This document shows, one piece after another, positions 49,354 through 57,706 of a stretch of 64,000 bases of DNA. How positions within the stretch are numbered: position 1 is the stretch's first letter; each line of letters opens with the position of its first letter. Source of the stretch: CAXXIC01 sp049315325 (GTDB lineage: Bacteria > Bacteroidota > Bacteroidia > Bacteroidales > UBA7332); the NCBI GenBank assembly GCA_049315325.1, contig JBMOKJ010000011.1:1-64000 (forward strand), in the 5' to 3' direction. The position numbers were made by a program, and so were the translations under genes. Under the pieces are notes generated by a model, which was not told where the DNA came from, did no database searches, and saw nothing but the letters and a program-made list of their open reading frames with translations.

Positions 49354-51708
49354 TCATTCAGAGTTAGGCTCTACTCGGTTTTTGTAGCGTTCCACTGTCA
49401 GACGTGCCATCAGGTAGCTTACAGTCGATTCTGCGCCTTGATTGAGGTTTACATGTGTTTCTTCCAGTCCGTCGTAGCACCCGCCGGTACAAGGGTTGTA
49501 GATGATTTGTTCCAAACGATTACAGCCCAAAAACCAGTTGAATGCAGTCATCATCTTCTGACGGTAATCGTCGATGCCAAATACATCGTAAAATTTGCTC
49601 AGGGCCATAATCGTATAAGCCACATCGATGGGTTGTTCACCAAATTTTCCGGCTTTTTCGCCTTTTATCCACCAACTTCTGTTGGAAATGACCTCGATTC
49701 CATTTTCGTTGAATATGTGTTTCAGCAAAAAATCAAAGGATTTCATTGCTATGTCTTTGTAAATTGGAGTGTCGGTGACTTTCCACGCATACAACATGGC
49801 TTCGGGTAAAATACTGTTGGCATAGGTCATATAACCTTCGAACCATTCCCAATTGTCTTCCGATTCGTGCTTAAACATCTGTGTCAATCGGTTGGCAAAC
49901 ACAACAATCAAATCCAATACTGAGGGATCTTTCGTGATGTCGTAGTAGTGACTCAGGCCTTTTATAGCAAAAGCCATTGAGCGAGTAGAGTGAACGCTTT
50001 CGATGCGTGTCAACATTTTCTCAATCAATCTTTCCGCCTGAAGAATCATTTCAGGTGGTAATACGCCTGTCAAGGATACTGTGTAACCAAGTGCCCACAA
50101 TGCTCTTCCGTTTGAGTCGTCGAGATTGGTCTCGTAGTTTTGTTTTGTAAACTGTTTTTCTTTATCGACATAATTGAGCAAATCGCCGTCTGGCTGGACG
50201 CAGAACTTGATGAAATTTAGGTATCGGGATATTTCATGGAGGATAGATTTCTTTTTGGTTAGTTTGTAATACATCGCTGATGCAATCAAAGCTCTGGCAT
50301 TGTCGTCGAGTGTATAACCAGACTCAATATCGGGTTGATTGATCTTCGCAAACTGGAGGATTCCCGTTTGTGTGGTCATTTTTTGCAGGTGATTGAGATT
50401 GATTTCAGGAAGGTCGTATTTCAATGTAATTTTCCCGTTACTCATTTTTTCGAATAGTCTGGCGTGCGCCGCCGCCGAGTTTTCCCATGCGGTTGAAACG
50501 ATGTTTTGGAGCGTATTTGAGCTAATAGTGCAGCGTAACGATTCGTCGTTTAGAAGCAAAGTCACCGCAGAAGCCAACTGATGTGAATTTCCGAAATCAA
50601 AAATAATTCCTGTTTCTTTAGTCAGAAACTCTCGAGCGTGAGGTATTGGTGTTGAAATAATGGGACATGCACAACTCATGGCATAGGCAAATGTGCCGCT
50701 CACCGCTTGATTTGGGTCGTTCGTTGTGAACAGATAGATGTCTGTCAGTTGCAGATATTCGAGCAACTCAGGCAACGCAAGGTATTTGTTGATAAAAATC
50801 ACATGTTCTTCGAGGTGAAGATCCGAAACCATTTTTTCTAACTTGTCTCGGTAGATCTCGCCTTCCCATTTCACAACCTCGGGATGCGTTTTACCAATAA
50901 TCAAAAACACCACTTCGGGCGACGTTTTGATGATTTCGGGCAATGCTTCGATGGTTGTTTCGATGCTTTTCCCCGAGCTGAGCAAACCGAAAGTTGTGAG
51001 CACTTTTCGATCTTTCAGGTCGTATTTCAGTTTAAGGTAATCATCATCAAGGTGCGGCACAAGGTGTGTTCCGTGGGCGATCACCGAAATTTTTTGCTCT
51101 GAAATATCGTAATCTGTCGTCAATATTTTGACAGAATTATTTGTCATCACAATAATTGATTCGCATGCTCCGGCAATGTTTCTGATTTGCGCTTTCATGT
51201 GTTCCGTCGGATTTGGCAAGACAGTATGAAATACGATTGCGACGGGCTTTGTCAGTTCGTACAGAAACTCAAGCAAAGAGTGTTCGTGATTTCTGAAAAA
51301 TCCAAATTCGTGCTGTATCAACACAATCTCGATGTTTGCGTCGTGATTTATTGCTTTTGCCAACTTCTTGTATTCAGCAGGTTGTGAGGTGTCGAGTGTG
51401 AATTGTACTTCCTGCGAATAGTGGTGCATCGTATGGCGCGACTCGAGGGCACATACTTTCATCGAAAGAGAGCTGCTAAATTTGTTATTCAACGCTTTAA
51501 TTAAATCCTGAGAATAGGTTGCAATGCCGCATTCTCTGGGTGGATAAGACGAAATTACCAATATTTCCGACAAGGTGGTTTTTGGTAATTTTGTAATAAT
51601 TTGATGATTTATTGTAGGACTAATTTGCGGAAATACGAAGTTTTCGATATTAAACATAATTTCCGAATGGTGAATATCCAAATGATTGAGATTTACTTTA
51701 CTTTTCAT
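49354..51708 (-). CDS. GT4 glycosyltransferase fused to an (alpha/alpha)6 hydrolase-like domain
   Basis: 784 residues. Residues about 45-415 are a GT-B glycosyltransferase 4: EILVISSYPPRECGIATYSQ at the acceptor loop, LLSSGKSIETTIEALPEII, and an FTTNDPNQAVSGTFAYAMSC type donor motif. Residues about 430-775 form a second domain of helices with GYTLDDNARALIASAMYYKL, NETNLDDSNGRALWALGY-like text and YMTYANSILPEAMLYAW, matching hydrolase- or phosphorylase-like (alpha/alpha)6 domains. No signal peptide. The fusion suggests one protein that builds and trims the same glycan. The GH130 gene next to it (across a family A repeat) hints that the glycan contains mannose. The start may be codon 1 or 18. 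Confidence 0.82.
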   Translation of the reverse strand: MKSKVNLNHLDIHHSEIMFNIENFVFPQISPTINHQIITKLPKTTLSEILVISSYPPRECGIATYSQDLIKALNNKFSSSLSMKVCALESRHTMHHYSQEVQFTLDTSQPAEYKKLAKAINHDANIEIVLIQHEFGFFRNHEHSLLEFLYELTKPVAIVFHTVLPNPTEHMKAQIRNIAGACESIIVMTNNSVKILTTDYDISEQKISVIAHGTHLVPHLDDDYLKLKYDLKDRKVLTTFGLLSSGKSIETTIEALPEIIKTSPEVVFLIIGKTHPEVVKWEGEIYRDKLEKMVSDLHLEEHVIFINKYLALPELLEYLQLTDIYLFTTNDPNQAVSGTFAYAMSCACPIISTPIPHAREFLTKETGIIFDFGNSHQLASAVTLLLNDESLRCTISSNTLQNIVSTAWENSAAAHARLFEKMSNGKITLKYDLPEINLNHLQKMTTQTGILQFAKINQPDIESGYTLDDNARALIASAMYYKLTKKKSILHEISRYLNFIKFCVQPDGDLLNYVDKEKQFTKQNYETNLDDSNGRALWALGYTVSLTGVLPPEMILQAERLIEKMLTRIESVHSTRSMAFAIKGLSHYYDITKDPSVLDLIVVFANRLTQMFKHESEDNWEWFEGYMTYANSILPEAMLYAWKVTDTPIYKDIAMKSFDFLLKHIFNENGIEVISNRSWWIKGEKAGKFGEQPIDVAYTIMALSKFYDVFGIDDYRQKMMTAFNWFLGCNRLEQIIYNPCTGGCYDGLEETHVNLNQGAESTVSYLMARLTVERYKNRVEPNSE

Positions 51709-51809
51709 AGGTTGTTATGTTTAATGAAGGTTGTAAGTGTATGAAAAATGGGATTCTGCAATAGTTAAATTAGGAATGAAATATTTTCGCATTAACAGTT
51801 ATTTATTTT

Positions 51810-51911
51810 GCCCCTAAATCCCCTAAAGGGGACTTTGAAATCCTACCGTAAATTATAATTACTTTTCAAAATATCAACTCAGCAAAAGTCCCCTTTAGGG
51901 GATTTAGGGGC
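51810..51911 (+). repeat. family A palindromic repeat, copy 5
   Basis: A 102-bp element, the shortest copy, with ends gcccctaaatcccctaaagg and cctttaggggatttaggggc. The core lacks about 12 bases relative to copies 2 and 4. Flanks share aggaatgaaat (left) and tatatttgtctcatt-like text (right) with copy 2. Confidence 0.9.
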
Positions 51912-51943
51912 TATTGGATACGAATTTATATTTGTCTCATTTC

Positions 51944-52987
51944 TTATGCGGGCGTAACAACGGACGAGAGCAACTCTGCCATTAACGCTGAAATTTTGAG
52001 CGAAGCAACTGCAATGTGCGAATCGGCTGCACCATAATAGATAAACAGAGTGTCGCCAAATACCGCTGTGCCTGTCGGGAAAACCACATTATTAACATCG
52101 CCCACCAATTCCCATTGATACTCTGGTGTAAAGAGTGGGTAAGAAAGTCTGGCAATCTCTTTTCGAGGGTCATCGAGATCGAGCAATGCTGCTGCACAAG
52201 CCGAATAGATAAGTCCTTTGTTTGTATCCTGCACGCCGTGATAAATGAGTAGCCATCCGTGTTCTGTTTCGATAGGAGGGCAACCACTACCAATGTAGTC
52301 CGATTCATGCTCCATCACAGGGTCCATCACAATGTGATCTTGAAAATTCTGAAAATAGTCGCCCCAATATTCTTCGGTAAGGTCTTTCAAACTTTTCACC
52401 GATACGAGTTGAATACCCGGTCGAATTCGGTGTAGAAACACCAAATTACCGTTTATTCTTCGCGGGAAAAAGACTATATTTTTGTCCCAAAGTAAAATTT
52501 TCTCTTCAGGATCGGATGCCTGATAATAAAACTTGTGGTTGTGGTAGTAGTTTTCGTTTACTTTACCAGCCGATTCTACCAAAAACACAAAATGGGCATA
52601 CGAAATATGGGGGACAATCATTCCCTGCTTTTTGAAATGAATCAAGTCTTTCGAGGTGGCCAAAGCTCCCCGTGCATTTACTCCGTCGTATCCGGTATAG
52701 GTCATATAGTACAGGTCGTCGATCTTCACTATGCGCGCGTCTTCCACACCTTGTGTCTCGAAGTCGAGTTCTGGCACCATAAATGGTTTATCCCACCGTT
52801 CCGAAATAGTGAGCGGACCGTCTAATCTGCAATATCCAATGCTCGAATGATTGCCATTGCGCACAGCTCTGTAATACAGATGCACGCAGTCTCCAATGCG
52901 AATGGCTGCTGGGTTAAGTACAGCTTCGTTTTCAAATTCCAAATCGGTTTTTGATAACAGGATACCCTCTTTTTTTACTTCAATCAT
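51944..52987 (-). CDS. GH130-family glycoside phosphorylase
   Basis: 347 residues, five-bladed beta-propeller family GH130. Motifs are NEAVLNPAAIRIGDCVHLYY, GVEDARIVKIDDLYYMTYTG (the Asp of the catalytic region in GVEDAR) and SGCPPIETEHGWLLIYHGVQ. Members phosphorolyse beta-1,4- or beta-1,2-mannosyl linkages, releasing mannose 1-phosphate. The first eight bases overlap the end of the AI-2E permease gene. Its neighbour across a repeat is the GT4-hydrolase fusion, so a mannosyl glycan cycle is plausible. Confidence 0.92.
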   Translation of the reverse strand: MIEVKKEGILLSKTDLEFENEAVLNPAAIRIGDCVHLYYRAVRNGNHSSIGYCRLDGPLTISERWDKPFMVPELDFETQGVEDARIVKIDDLYYMTYTGYDGVNARGALATSKDLIHFKKQGMIVPHISYAHFVFLVESAGKVNENYYHNHKFYYQASDPEEKILLWDKNIVFFPRRINGNLVFLHRIRPGIQLVSVKSLKDLTEEYWGDYFQNFQDHIVMDPVMEHESDYIGSGCPPIETEHGWLLIYHGVQDTNKGLIYSACAAALLDLDDPRKEIARLSYPLFTPEYQWELVGDVNNVVFPTGTAVFGDTLFIYYGAADSHIAVASLKISALMAELLSSVVTPA

Positions 52988-54092
52988 GATGAATCGATTT
53001 TATTTTTCGGGTGAGTTTTTTTAGTCTAATTGGAATCGGCATCGTTTCGCCAAGGAGCACTCCCCAATGTTGCAAGGAGTCGATGTGGTCAAAGAAAACC
53101 TTCACAATGGCGAGTAATGGAATTGAAAGAAACATACCTGAAATGCCCCACAATTGATAGCCTGCGAGCACTACAATAACAGAAAATAGTGCATTGATTT
53201 TGACCTTTGAGGCCACTATTTTGGGGACGATATAATTGTTGTCGAACAGCTGAATAGCGTAGTAAAGAATAAGAACGTAAATCGCATACCAACCGCTAGT
53301 TTTGGTTGCAATGGCTACCATCATGGGCAATGCCACAGCCACTAAACCACCTATGTAGGGGATAAGATTGAGCAATCCGCCAATGATGCCGAGCAGTATG
53401 GCGTATTCAATGCCCAAAGCCAGCAATGCAATCGAATTGAGTGTGCTTACCATCACGAACTCAATAACCAATCCAATCAAATATTGCTGAATGACTGTTC
53501 GAGTTTGGGTGATGATTTCGGTTACTTTACTTTGATTGTAGGATGCAAATGTCTGATACGTAAAGTACAGTAAAAGTGGTTTGTAGTATAGAATCACAAA
53601 AACATAAAACGGGATAAGCAGCAAGTTTGCCACTTCGTTGCCCAGTGCCAGCAATGTTTGACCCAATGCAGAGCTGCCAGTGTTAATTAGTTCACTTTTA
53701 GTTTTGGCAATCCATTCGAGAATCAGCTGCTTGTCAATATCGAAATAGTTTGATGCACTGTTGATGGATTGATTGAGTAGCTCGGTGCTTCTGTCAACTA
53801 GGATTGGCCACGAATCGTTGAAACGTGTGACCTGCGAAAAGATAAGCATACCGAATGAAGCGATAATAAGAAATGAGAGGAAGAGGGTAATTGAAATGGC
53901 GAAAATGTGGTTGATCCTCTTTCTTACAAAGAATTTAACCACCGGATTGAGAAGAATAGCTATTACAACAGCGAATACAAGAGGTACAATAATTCCCTGT
54001 GCGATGTAGAGAACCGCCGTGAGTGCAATTAGACCAATTAATATAATAATAGGTTTGTTGGATCCAGAAAATACGGACTCTTTAGCTGTCAT
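52980..54092 (-). CDS. AI-2E family membrane transporter
   Basis: 370 residues with about eight membrane segments. The opening ILIGLIALTAVLYIAQGIIV, the central IPFYVFVILYYKPLLLYFTY, LIGLVIEFVMVSTLNSIALL and the late PYIGGLVAVALPMMVAIATK are typical of AI-2E/TqsA/PerM-type permeases. Substrates in this family are disputed (autoinducer export, Na+/H+ exchange). It starts 4 bp after the previous stop and its end overlaps the GH130 start, so it is inside a long operon. Confidence 0.92.
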   Translation of the reverse strand: MTAKESVFSGSNKPIIILIGLIALTAVLYIAQGIIVPLVFAVVIAILLNPVVKFFVRKRINHIFAISITLFLSFLIIASFGMLIFSQVTRFNDSWPILVDRSTELLNQSINSASNYFDIDKQLILEWIAKTKSELINTGSSALGQTLLALGNEVANLLLIPFYVFVILYYKPLLLYFTYQTFASYNQSKVTEIITQTRTVIQQYLIGLVIEFVMVSTLNSIALLALGIEYAILLGIIGGLLNLIPYIGGLVAVALPMMVAIATKTSGWYAIYVLILYYAIQLFDNNYIVPKIVASKVKINALFSVIVVLAGYQLWGISGMFLSIPLLAIVKVFFDHIDSLQHWGVLLGETMPIPIRLKKLTRKIKSIHHD

Positions 54093-54096
54093 TGAG

Positions 54097-54486
54097 TTAT
54101 ACTTTTTGTTTAGTTTTTCTGAAAAGCTGTTGAATCATTGTTTGACCAAAATGTTTCAGGTCGTCTGCGTTTACCAATACAAGGTTTGTAATTCCAAATT
54201 CTAATGCAGTGCCAATCAACTTTCGTATTTTGCTTTGCGAATTGCCACCTATTGGTGTACGAAAAAGGTAACCTGATGCCAGCCCAACTGCGGCACTTAT
54301 AATGTTTGTTGTCAGATTAGGCGACGAGCCTATTTCGTGCAATGTGCTCTTAATGAGGTTTGTCGGTTTTAGACTTTCGTAGGTCGAGTGCAGTTGTTTC
54401 TGCAATTGTTGCGCTTGAATCGACTGCTTCATTTCGAGTAGCAAAATGGCATCGTTCAATTCTGTTTGATAAAGCGAGTTGCGCAT
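54097..54486 (-). CDS. unknown protein with central glycine-rich membrane-like segment
   Basis: 129 residues. The N-terminal half is a charged helix (LNDAILLLEMKQSIQAQQLQ). A short hydrophobic Ala/Gly segment follows (NIISAAVGLASGYLFRTPIG), then a basic, weakly hydrophobic C-terminal part. It resembles small envelope proteins next to YqjD/holin-like genes but I cannot name a family. It lies 6 bp after the holin-like gene and 4 bp before the AI-2E gene. Confidence 0.7.
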   Translation of the reverse strand: MRNSLYQTELNDAILLLEMKQSIQAQQLQKQLHSTYESLKPTNLIKSTLHEIGSSPNLTTNIISAAVGLASGYLFRTPIGGNSQSKIRKLIGTALEFGITNLVLVNADDLKHFGQTMIQQLFRKTKQKV

Positions 54487-54492
54487 AATAAT

Positions 54493-54834
54493 CTAGTTTA
54501 ATACCTGTTTCAGAATGTAATTGGTTACACATCTTTTGATGCTTTTGTGAAAAAGAAAATGCATTATGAGTGCGATAATTAAATAGAATGTCGAAACAAT
54601 GAAAAACCCTAAATAATTTTGTCCAACAAGTTCGCCAATCCATAACGATGCTCCAATATTGAGCAAAAGCAAAAATGAGGCTATCATGCTCACCACTAAC
54701 AAATGAGGAATCACGGTTGAAATCAGATCAGAACTTTTGTCCAAAGCTTTTAGTTTGGTCAGTTCGTAGGTGGTCTTTCCATATTCGGCAGCTCTTTCCA
54801 ACAGAGTCTCGACGATTGTTGTATTATGTTCCAT
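54493..54834 (-). CDS. holin-superfamily-like small membrane protein
   Basis: 113 residues. A cytosolic helical start (VETLLERAAEYGKTTYELTK) is followed by two membrane segments (LLVVSMIASFLLLLNIGASL and YLGFFIVSTFYLIIALIMHF) and a basic tail (HKSIKRCVTNYILKQ). This is the layout of phage_holin_3_6/YqjE-type proteins that accompany YtxH/YqjD proteins in bacteria; no phage genes are nearby. It sits between YtxH and an unknown gene in the csbD operon. Confidence 0.75.
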   Translation of the reverse strand: MEHNTTIVETLLERAAEYGKTTYELTKLKALDKSSDLISTVIPHLLVVSMIASFLLLLNIGASLWIGELVGQNYLGFFIVSTFYLIIALIMHFLFHKSIKRCVTNYILKQVLN

Positions 54835-54975
54835 CTTTATGTTCGTTTTTATGTTTGCAAATTGCTATCTAGTAAGTAATTGGGTGTATAAAGAACAAAC
54901 CGTAATTCTAATGATCTTCAAACTTCTCAGAACTAAGATTTGCTCTTTGTACTACCCAGATTCCTGCCTCTTGAA

Positions 54976-55266
54976 TTATCTAACGAATGGTTCGTCAGAA
55001 GTTTTCTTTCTGTCGTGTTTGTCGTGTTCAGCAGCTTGCGCTTCTTCTGTGAAATCAATAACTTCTTCTTTGACTTCCTCAAATTTTTGGGTAATGGTTT
55101 CGATAAACTCTTCAAACTTATCCTTTAAATCCTGAGTGAAATCTTCACCTGTTTTCGAGATTTTACGTCGAGTATTGCATCCTTTATCCGGAGCAAACAA
55201 TACACCCAAAACTGCACCAGCGGCTACGCCTGCCAACACACCTAATACTACTTTTCCTGTGTCCAT
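54976..55266 (-). CDS. YtxH domain protein
   Basis: 96 residues. One N-terminal membrane segment with a Gly/Ala pattern (VVLGVLAGVAAGAVLGVLFA, then PDKG) identifies the YtxH family. It is followed by a long charged helix (KFEEFIETITQKFEEVKEEV) and a Lys/Asp/His-rich tail. The family is linked to general stress responses. It lies about 37 bp after a small lmo0937-type gene in the same operon. Confidence 0.88.
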   Translation of the reverse strand: MDTGKVVLGVLAGVAAGAVLGVLFAPDKGCNTRRKISKTGEDFTQDLKDKFEEFIETITQKFEEVKEEVIDFTEEAQAAEHDKHDRKKTSDEPFVR

Positions 55267-55302
55267 AATTTTTTTTTGTTAGTGTTGATTTAAATATCCG
55301 AT

Positions 55303-55458
55303 TTAGAGTTTTCTACCTCCTTGAATCATTCTGATGAGTATTGCAAGAAATGCCAATATCGCAAGTGCATGAATCAATCCGTTAAGCCCATATCCAATGA
55401 CACCTATTGCCCAGGCAATCATCATTACAACAGCAACGTAATAGAGTATATTTTTCAT
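55303..55458 (-). CDS. lmo0937/DUF5670-type small membrane protein
   Basis: 51 residues: MKNILYYVAVVMMIAWAIGV at the start, then IGYGLNGLIHALAILAFLAI and LIRMIQGGRKL. Two membrane helices with the family's LYY, AWAIG and HALAILA pattern. Its role is unknown, but homologues are often stress-induced in soil and host-associated bacteria. Start ATG 55458, stop TAA at 55303. It lies between YtxH and an OMP gene within the csbD operon, and its GC matches its neighbours. Confidence 0.88.
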   Translation of the reverse strand: MKNILYYVAVVMMIAWAIGVIGYGLNGLIHALAILAFLAILIRMIQGGRKL

Positions 55459-55588
55459 AATCAGTCTGTTCTCTTAGAAAAAAATATGGGTGCAAAGTGA
55501 AGCGTGTCAATGGTTTATTTTTGAATGCTATTCTAGCGTGTATTTCTACATTAGCTAAAATCACAACACTTCGCAACCCATATTTTTG

Positions 55589-56218
55589 TTAGAATTTGTA
55601 ACCTAATGTAAGCTGTGACCACACATTTTTGTAACGTGGTGTTGTGGAGGTTCCATCGCCATTGTTGTTCATAAAGTCCCAACCAACACGTCCTCCAATT
55701 ACTAGTCTGTCGATATTGACATCTAAACCACCTAAGAAACAAAGTGTGTTTTTGCGAATGTTGTCATTGCTGAACTCTTGCTCTTGTTGAGTTGTCAGTA
55801 CATTAGTAGAGAATACATCGCTTTGTTTGATCAAGAATGAGTATTGTGGTCCGACCAACAGTGTAAATTGCTCGCTTGCTTTAAGTTGAAGCAAAATTGG
55901 AATGTCGATGTAGTTTGTAGTCCGATTGAAACTGTATGGACTTCCCAACACATTCCCTGTTCCTTGAAATCCTTTTTGAGAAAAAAGTATCTCCGGTTGT
56001 ATCCCAAGAAATCTGCCAATGGGAATACTCAGAAATCCTCCTAAAGCCAAACCAAATCGTCCGTCGGCTTTGAACTGATCACCTTGCGTATCATATACGT
56101 TCGAATAGTTTAATCCAGCTTTCACACCCATTTGTAGGTTGTCGCGCGAATCGTCACTTTGTGCGTTCACCGAGTAGGTTGCTATCAGTGCACATGCAAT
56201 AAGAATTATCTTTTTCAT
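55589..56218 (-). CDS. outer-membrane beta-barrel protein (porin family)
   Basis: 209 residues with a signal peptide (LIACALIATYSVNAQ). The mature chain is built of alternating strands ending in aromatic residues (MGVKAGLNYSNVYDTQGDQF, FGLALGGFLSIPIG, FSQKGFQGTGNVLG) and closes with LTLGYKF, the typical end of PF13568-type (OMP_b-brl_2) proteins. It should form a small barrel in the outer membrane; the function is unknown. Part of the csbD operon. Confidence 0.88.
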   Translation of the reverse strand: MKKIILIACALIATYSVNAQSDDSRDNLQMGVKAGLNYSNVYDTQGDQFKADGRFGLALGGFLSIPIGRFLGIQPEILFSQKGFQGTGNVLGSPYSFNRTTNYIDIPILLQLKASEQFTLLVGPQYSFLIKQSDVFSTNVLTTQQEQEFSNDNIRKNTLCFLGGLDVNIDRLVIGGRVGWDFMNNNGDGTSTTPRYKNVWSQLTLGYKF

Positions 56219-56243
56219 TATCTATTGTTTTATTTGAAGTTTG

Positions 56244-56711
56244 TTATTTAATGTTTTTTACGGTCAAATCTTTCAGTGCATTACCCAATTCTGTCAAGTC
56301 GTGATTGTACTCGAGTTTAAAGGTTTCCCAATCCGTTTGCGTCTTCGCATAGGCTGACATTCGAGCTTTTAAATTCTTATTTTTGAGTTCAAAAGCATCG
56401 ATTTTTTTGTTTAATTCAGAGCTTGAAGAGTGCCCTGCCTGTTTAATCTCTACTTTCAATTCTTTGATTCGAATATCGTTGTACTTGATTTTCACAGCCG
56501 ACTCTTTTTGGAAAGTTTTCCATTGCTCTGTCGTTGCTATTTTCTGAGCTTTCATTGCCGAGTCAATTTTCACTTCACGCAAATCTTGTTTAGCATCGGT
56601 TACATTTTCTTCAGCGTTTTCCACTTTCTTTTCAGACGACTGGCAACTGACTAAGCGCACTCCTATGAAAAGTGAAGTGATAACAGCTAGTAAATAAATA
56701 GTTTTTTTCAT
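56244..56711 (-). CDS. coiled-coil lipoprotein of unknown function
   Basis: 155 residues. The signal ends in lipobox RLVSC (Cys about 23). The rest is almost all charged helix (KKVENAEENVTDAKQDLREV, IRIKELKVEIKQAG, LNKKIDAFELKNKNLKARMS), predicting a long coiled coil in the periplasm, like Lpp- or YtxH-associated spacers. No enzyme motif. It starts 30 bp after the csbD stop and lies 26 bp before the OMP gene, so it is inside the csbD operon. Confidence 0.78.
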   Translation of the reverse strand: MKKTIYLLAVITSLFIGVRLVSCQSSEKKVENAEENVTDAKQDLREVKIDSAMKAQKIATTEQWKTFQKESAVKIKYNDIRIKELKVEIKQAGHSSSSELNKKIDAFELKNKNLKARMSAYAKTQTDWETFKLEYNHDLTELGNALKDLTVKNIK

Positions 56712-56740
56712 TGTTCAGTTTTTCAAATGAATGTGAATAA

Positions 56741-56926
56741 TTAAAGCATATCAATAATTTTGTGCAACTCCTCTTTTGTTTTACCAAGTATGATTTGAAG
56801 TTTGCCAAACATCTCTTCTTTCTTTCCTTTTTCAAACATTAGATCGTTGTCGGTGAGTATTGCAAATTGTTGTTTAAGTTTGCCTTTCTGCTCACTCCAG
56901 TTCCCTTTTACTTCTGTTGAGTTCAT
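56741..56926 (-). CDS. CsbD family stress protein
   Basis: 61 residues from ATG 56926. An in-frame GTG at 56959 lies at the expected transcription start and is rejected. The text MNSTEVKGNWSEQKGKLKQQ, then MFEKGKKEEMFGKLQIILGK, is the CsbD-like pattern of a small hydrophilic helical bundle, a family induced by general stress. It is the first gene of a long minus-strand run under the 38-bp operator (56993-57030). Confidence 0.9.
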   Translation of the reverse strand: MNSTEVKGNWSEQKGKLKQQFAILTDNDLMFEKGKKEEMFGKLQIILGKTKEELHKIIDML

Positions 56927-56963
56927 TTTCGTCGTTGTTAATTGTGAAATCGTTTTCACATTA

Positions 56964-57030
56964 CAAAGATGAGGGGCTCAGGGTCATTTTTTATTACATA
57001 ATTGCAAAGTAATATTGCATAGTTCACACA
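56964..57030 (-). promoter_or_regulatory. 38-bp operator plus -7 box before csbD
   Basis: Operator at 56993-57030: TGTGTGAACTATGCAAT, 13 bp, TATGTAAT. The -7 box TCATCTTTG ends at 56964, 29 bp from the operator edge. This is the most divergent of the seven copies in the second half-site but has the same geometry. Confidence 0.78.
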
Positions 57031-57117
57031 TATTTATCTGAATATCAATAAATTAAAAAGTGGTATTGTGCAGATGCAAACGAAACGCGATTTAGTTTTG
57101 TTAAATCGTGTAGATAG

Positions 57118-57154
57118 AAAGTTTGCTTTACCTTAAAAAGACAAAGCAAACTTT
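57118..57154. terminator. hairpin after the small Lys-rich gene
   Basis: A perfect 12-bp stem (aaagtttgcttt with aaagcaaacttt) with a 13-nt loop, 34 bp after the stop of the gene at 57188-57310. The U-tail on the minus strand is broken (TTTCTATCT), so it may be a weak terminator or a processing hairpin. Confidence 0.6.
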
Positions 57155-57187
57155 AGTTGGAAGAGTTTGAAGGAAGAAAAGCGATGA

Positions 57188-57310
57188 TTATATTACACTC
57201 GTTTTATTCTTATCGAGACGTTTGGCCACTTTGGCTGCTCTTTTCTCTTTCAAATTTAGTGTTGGCGCAGTTTTGCCAGTTTTCTCTTTGCCTTCTTTTT
57301 CTTTAGCCAT
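57188..57310 (-). CDS. small Lys-rich protein
   Basis: 40 residues: MAKEKEGKEKTGKTAPTLNL then KEKRAAKVAKRLDKNKTSVI. Highly basic, no hydrophobic stretch; such short Lys-rich proteins are common and mostly uncharacterised in this phylum and may bind nucleic acid or ribosomes. Start ATG 57310, stop TAA at 57188. The next gene upstream on the strand ends 39 bp away, so it may be cotranscribed with the cupin gene. A hairpin follows its stop. Confidence 0.7.
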   Translation of the reverse strand: MAKEKEGKEKTGKTAPTLNLKEKRAAKVAKRLDKNKTSVI

Positions 57311-57349
57311 GATTTTCATTTTTTATTATGTTTTGTGAATCAGATAAAA

Positions 57350-57688
57350 TTATTCGTACCCACTTTTGATAATGGTTAAGATCATTTTGAAACGCCCGTT
57401 GGGTTTTATAAGATTCGATTTATGAGCAGGTATAATGATTGATTGTCCTGTTTCTAATAATATCGACTTTCCATCAATAACAATGTTCGCTTGCCCTTCT
57501 ATGATTTGAGCATAGGTGTCAAATGGCGTAGTTTTCTCTACCAACCCTTCGCCTTCATCAAATGACATTACGCTTATGTTTCCGGTCGATTTTTTTAGAA
57601 TAGTTTTAATAACGACTGAATTTGGAATGTATTCGATGATCTCGACGGTGATGTGAGCTTTTGATTTCTCAAGTTCTGATAGGTCCAT
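57350..57688 (-). CDS. cupin domain protein
   Basis: 112 residues, a single small beta-barrel. GEGLVEKTTPFDTYAQIIEG forms the first cupin motif (His replaced by Thr and Gln around the metal site), and GQSIIIPAHKSNLIKPNGRF is the second motif with its single His. With only one of the usual His residues in place it may not bind metal strongly, so it could be a binding protein rather than an enzyme. It lies 18 bp after an OMP gene on the same strand and is probably in that operon. Confidence 0.85.
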   Translation of the reverse strand: MDLSELEKSKAHITVEIIEYIPNSVVIKTILKKSTGNISVMSFDEGEGLVEKTTPFDTYAQIIEGQANIVIDGKSILLETGQSIIIPAHKSNLIKPNGRFKMILTIIKSGYE

Positions 57689-57706
57689 AATCCTACTTAT
57701 TATTGA

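Noticed and set aside
869..51911. CRISPR array from the repeated ccccta/aagggg elements
   Set aside because: Copies are tens of kilobases apart, 102-138 bp long with shared cores; there are no regular spacers and no cas genes.
54493..54834. Prophage evidence from a holin-like gene
   Set aside because: No phage structural, lysis or integrase genes nearby; the neighbours are stress and envelope genes, and holin-like YqjE proteins are often chromosomal.
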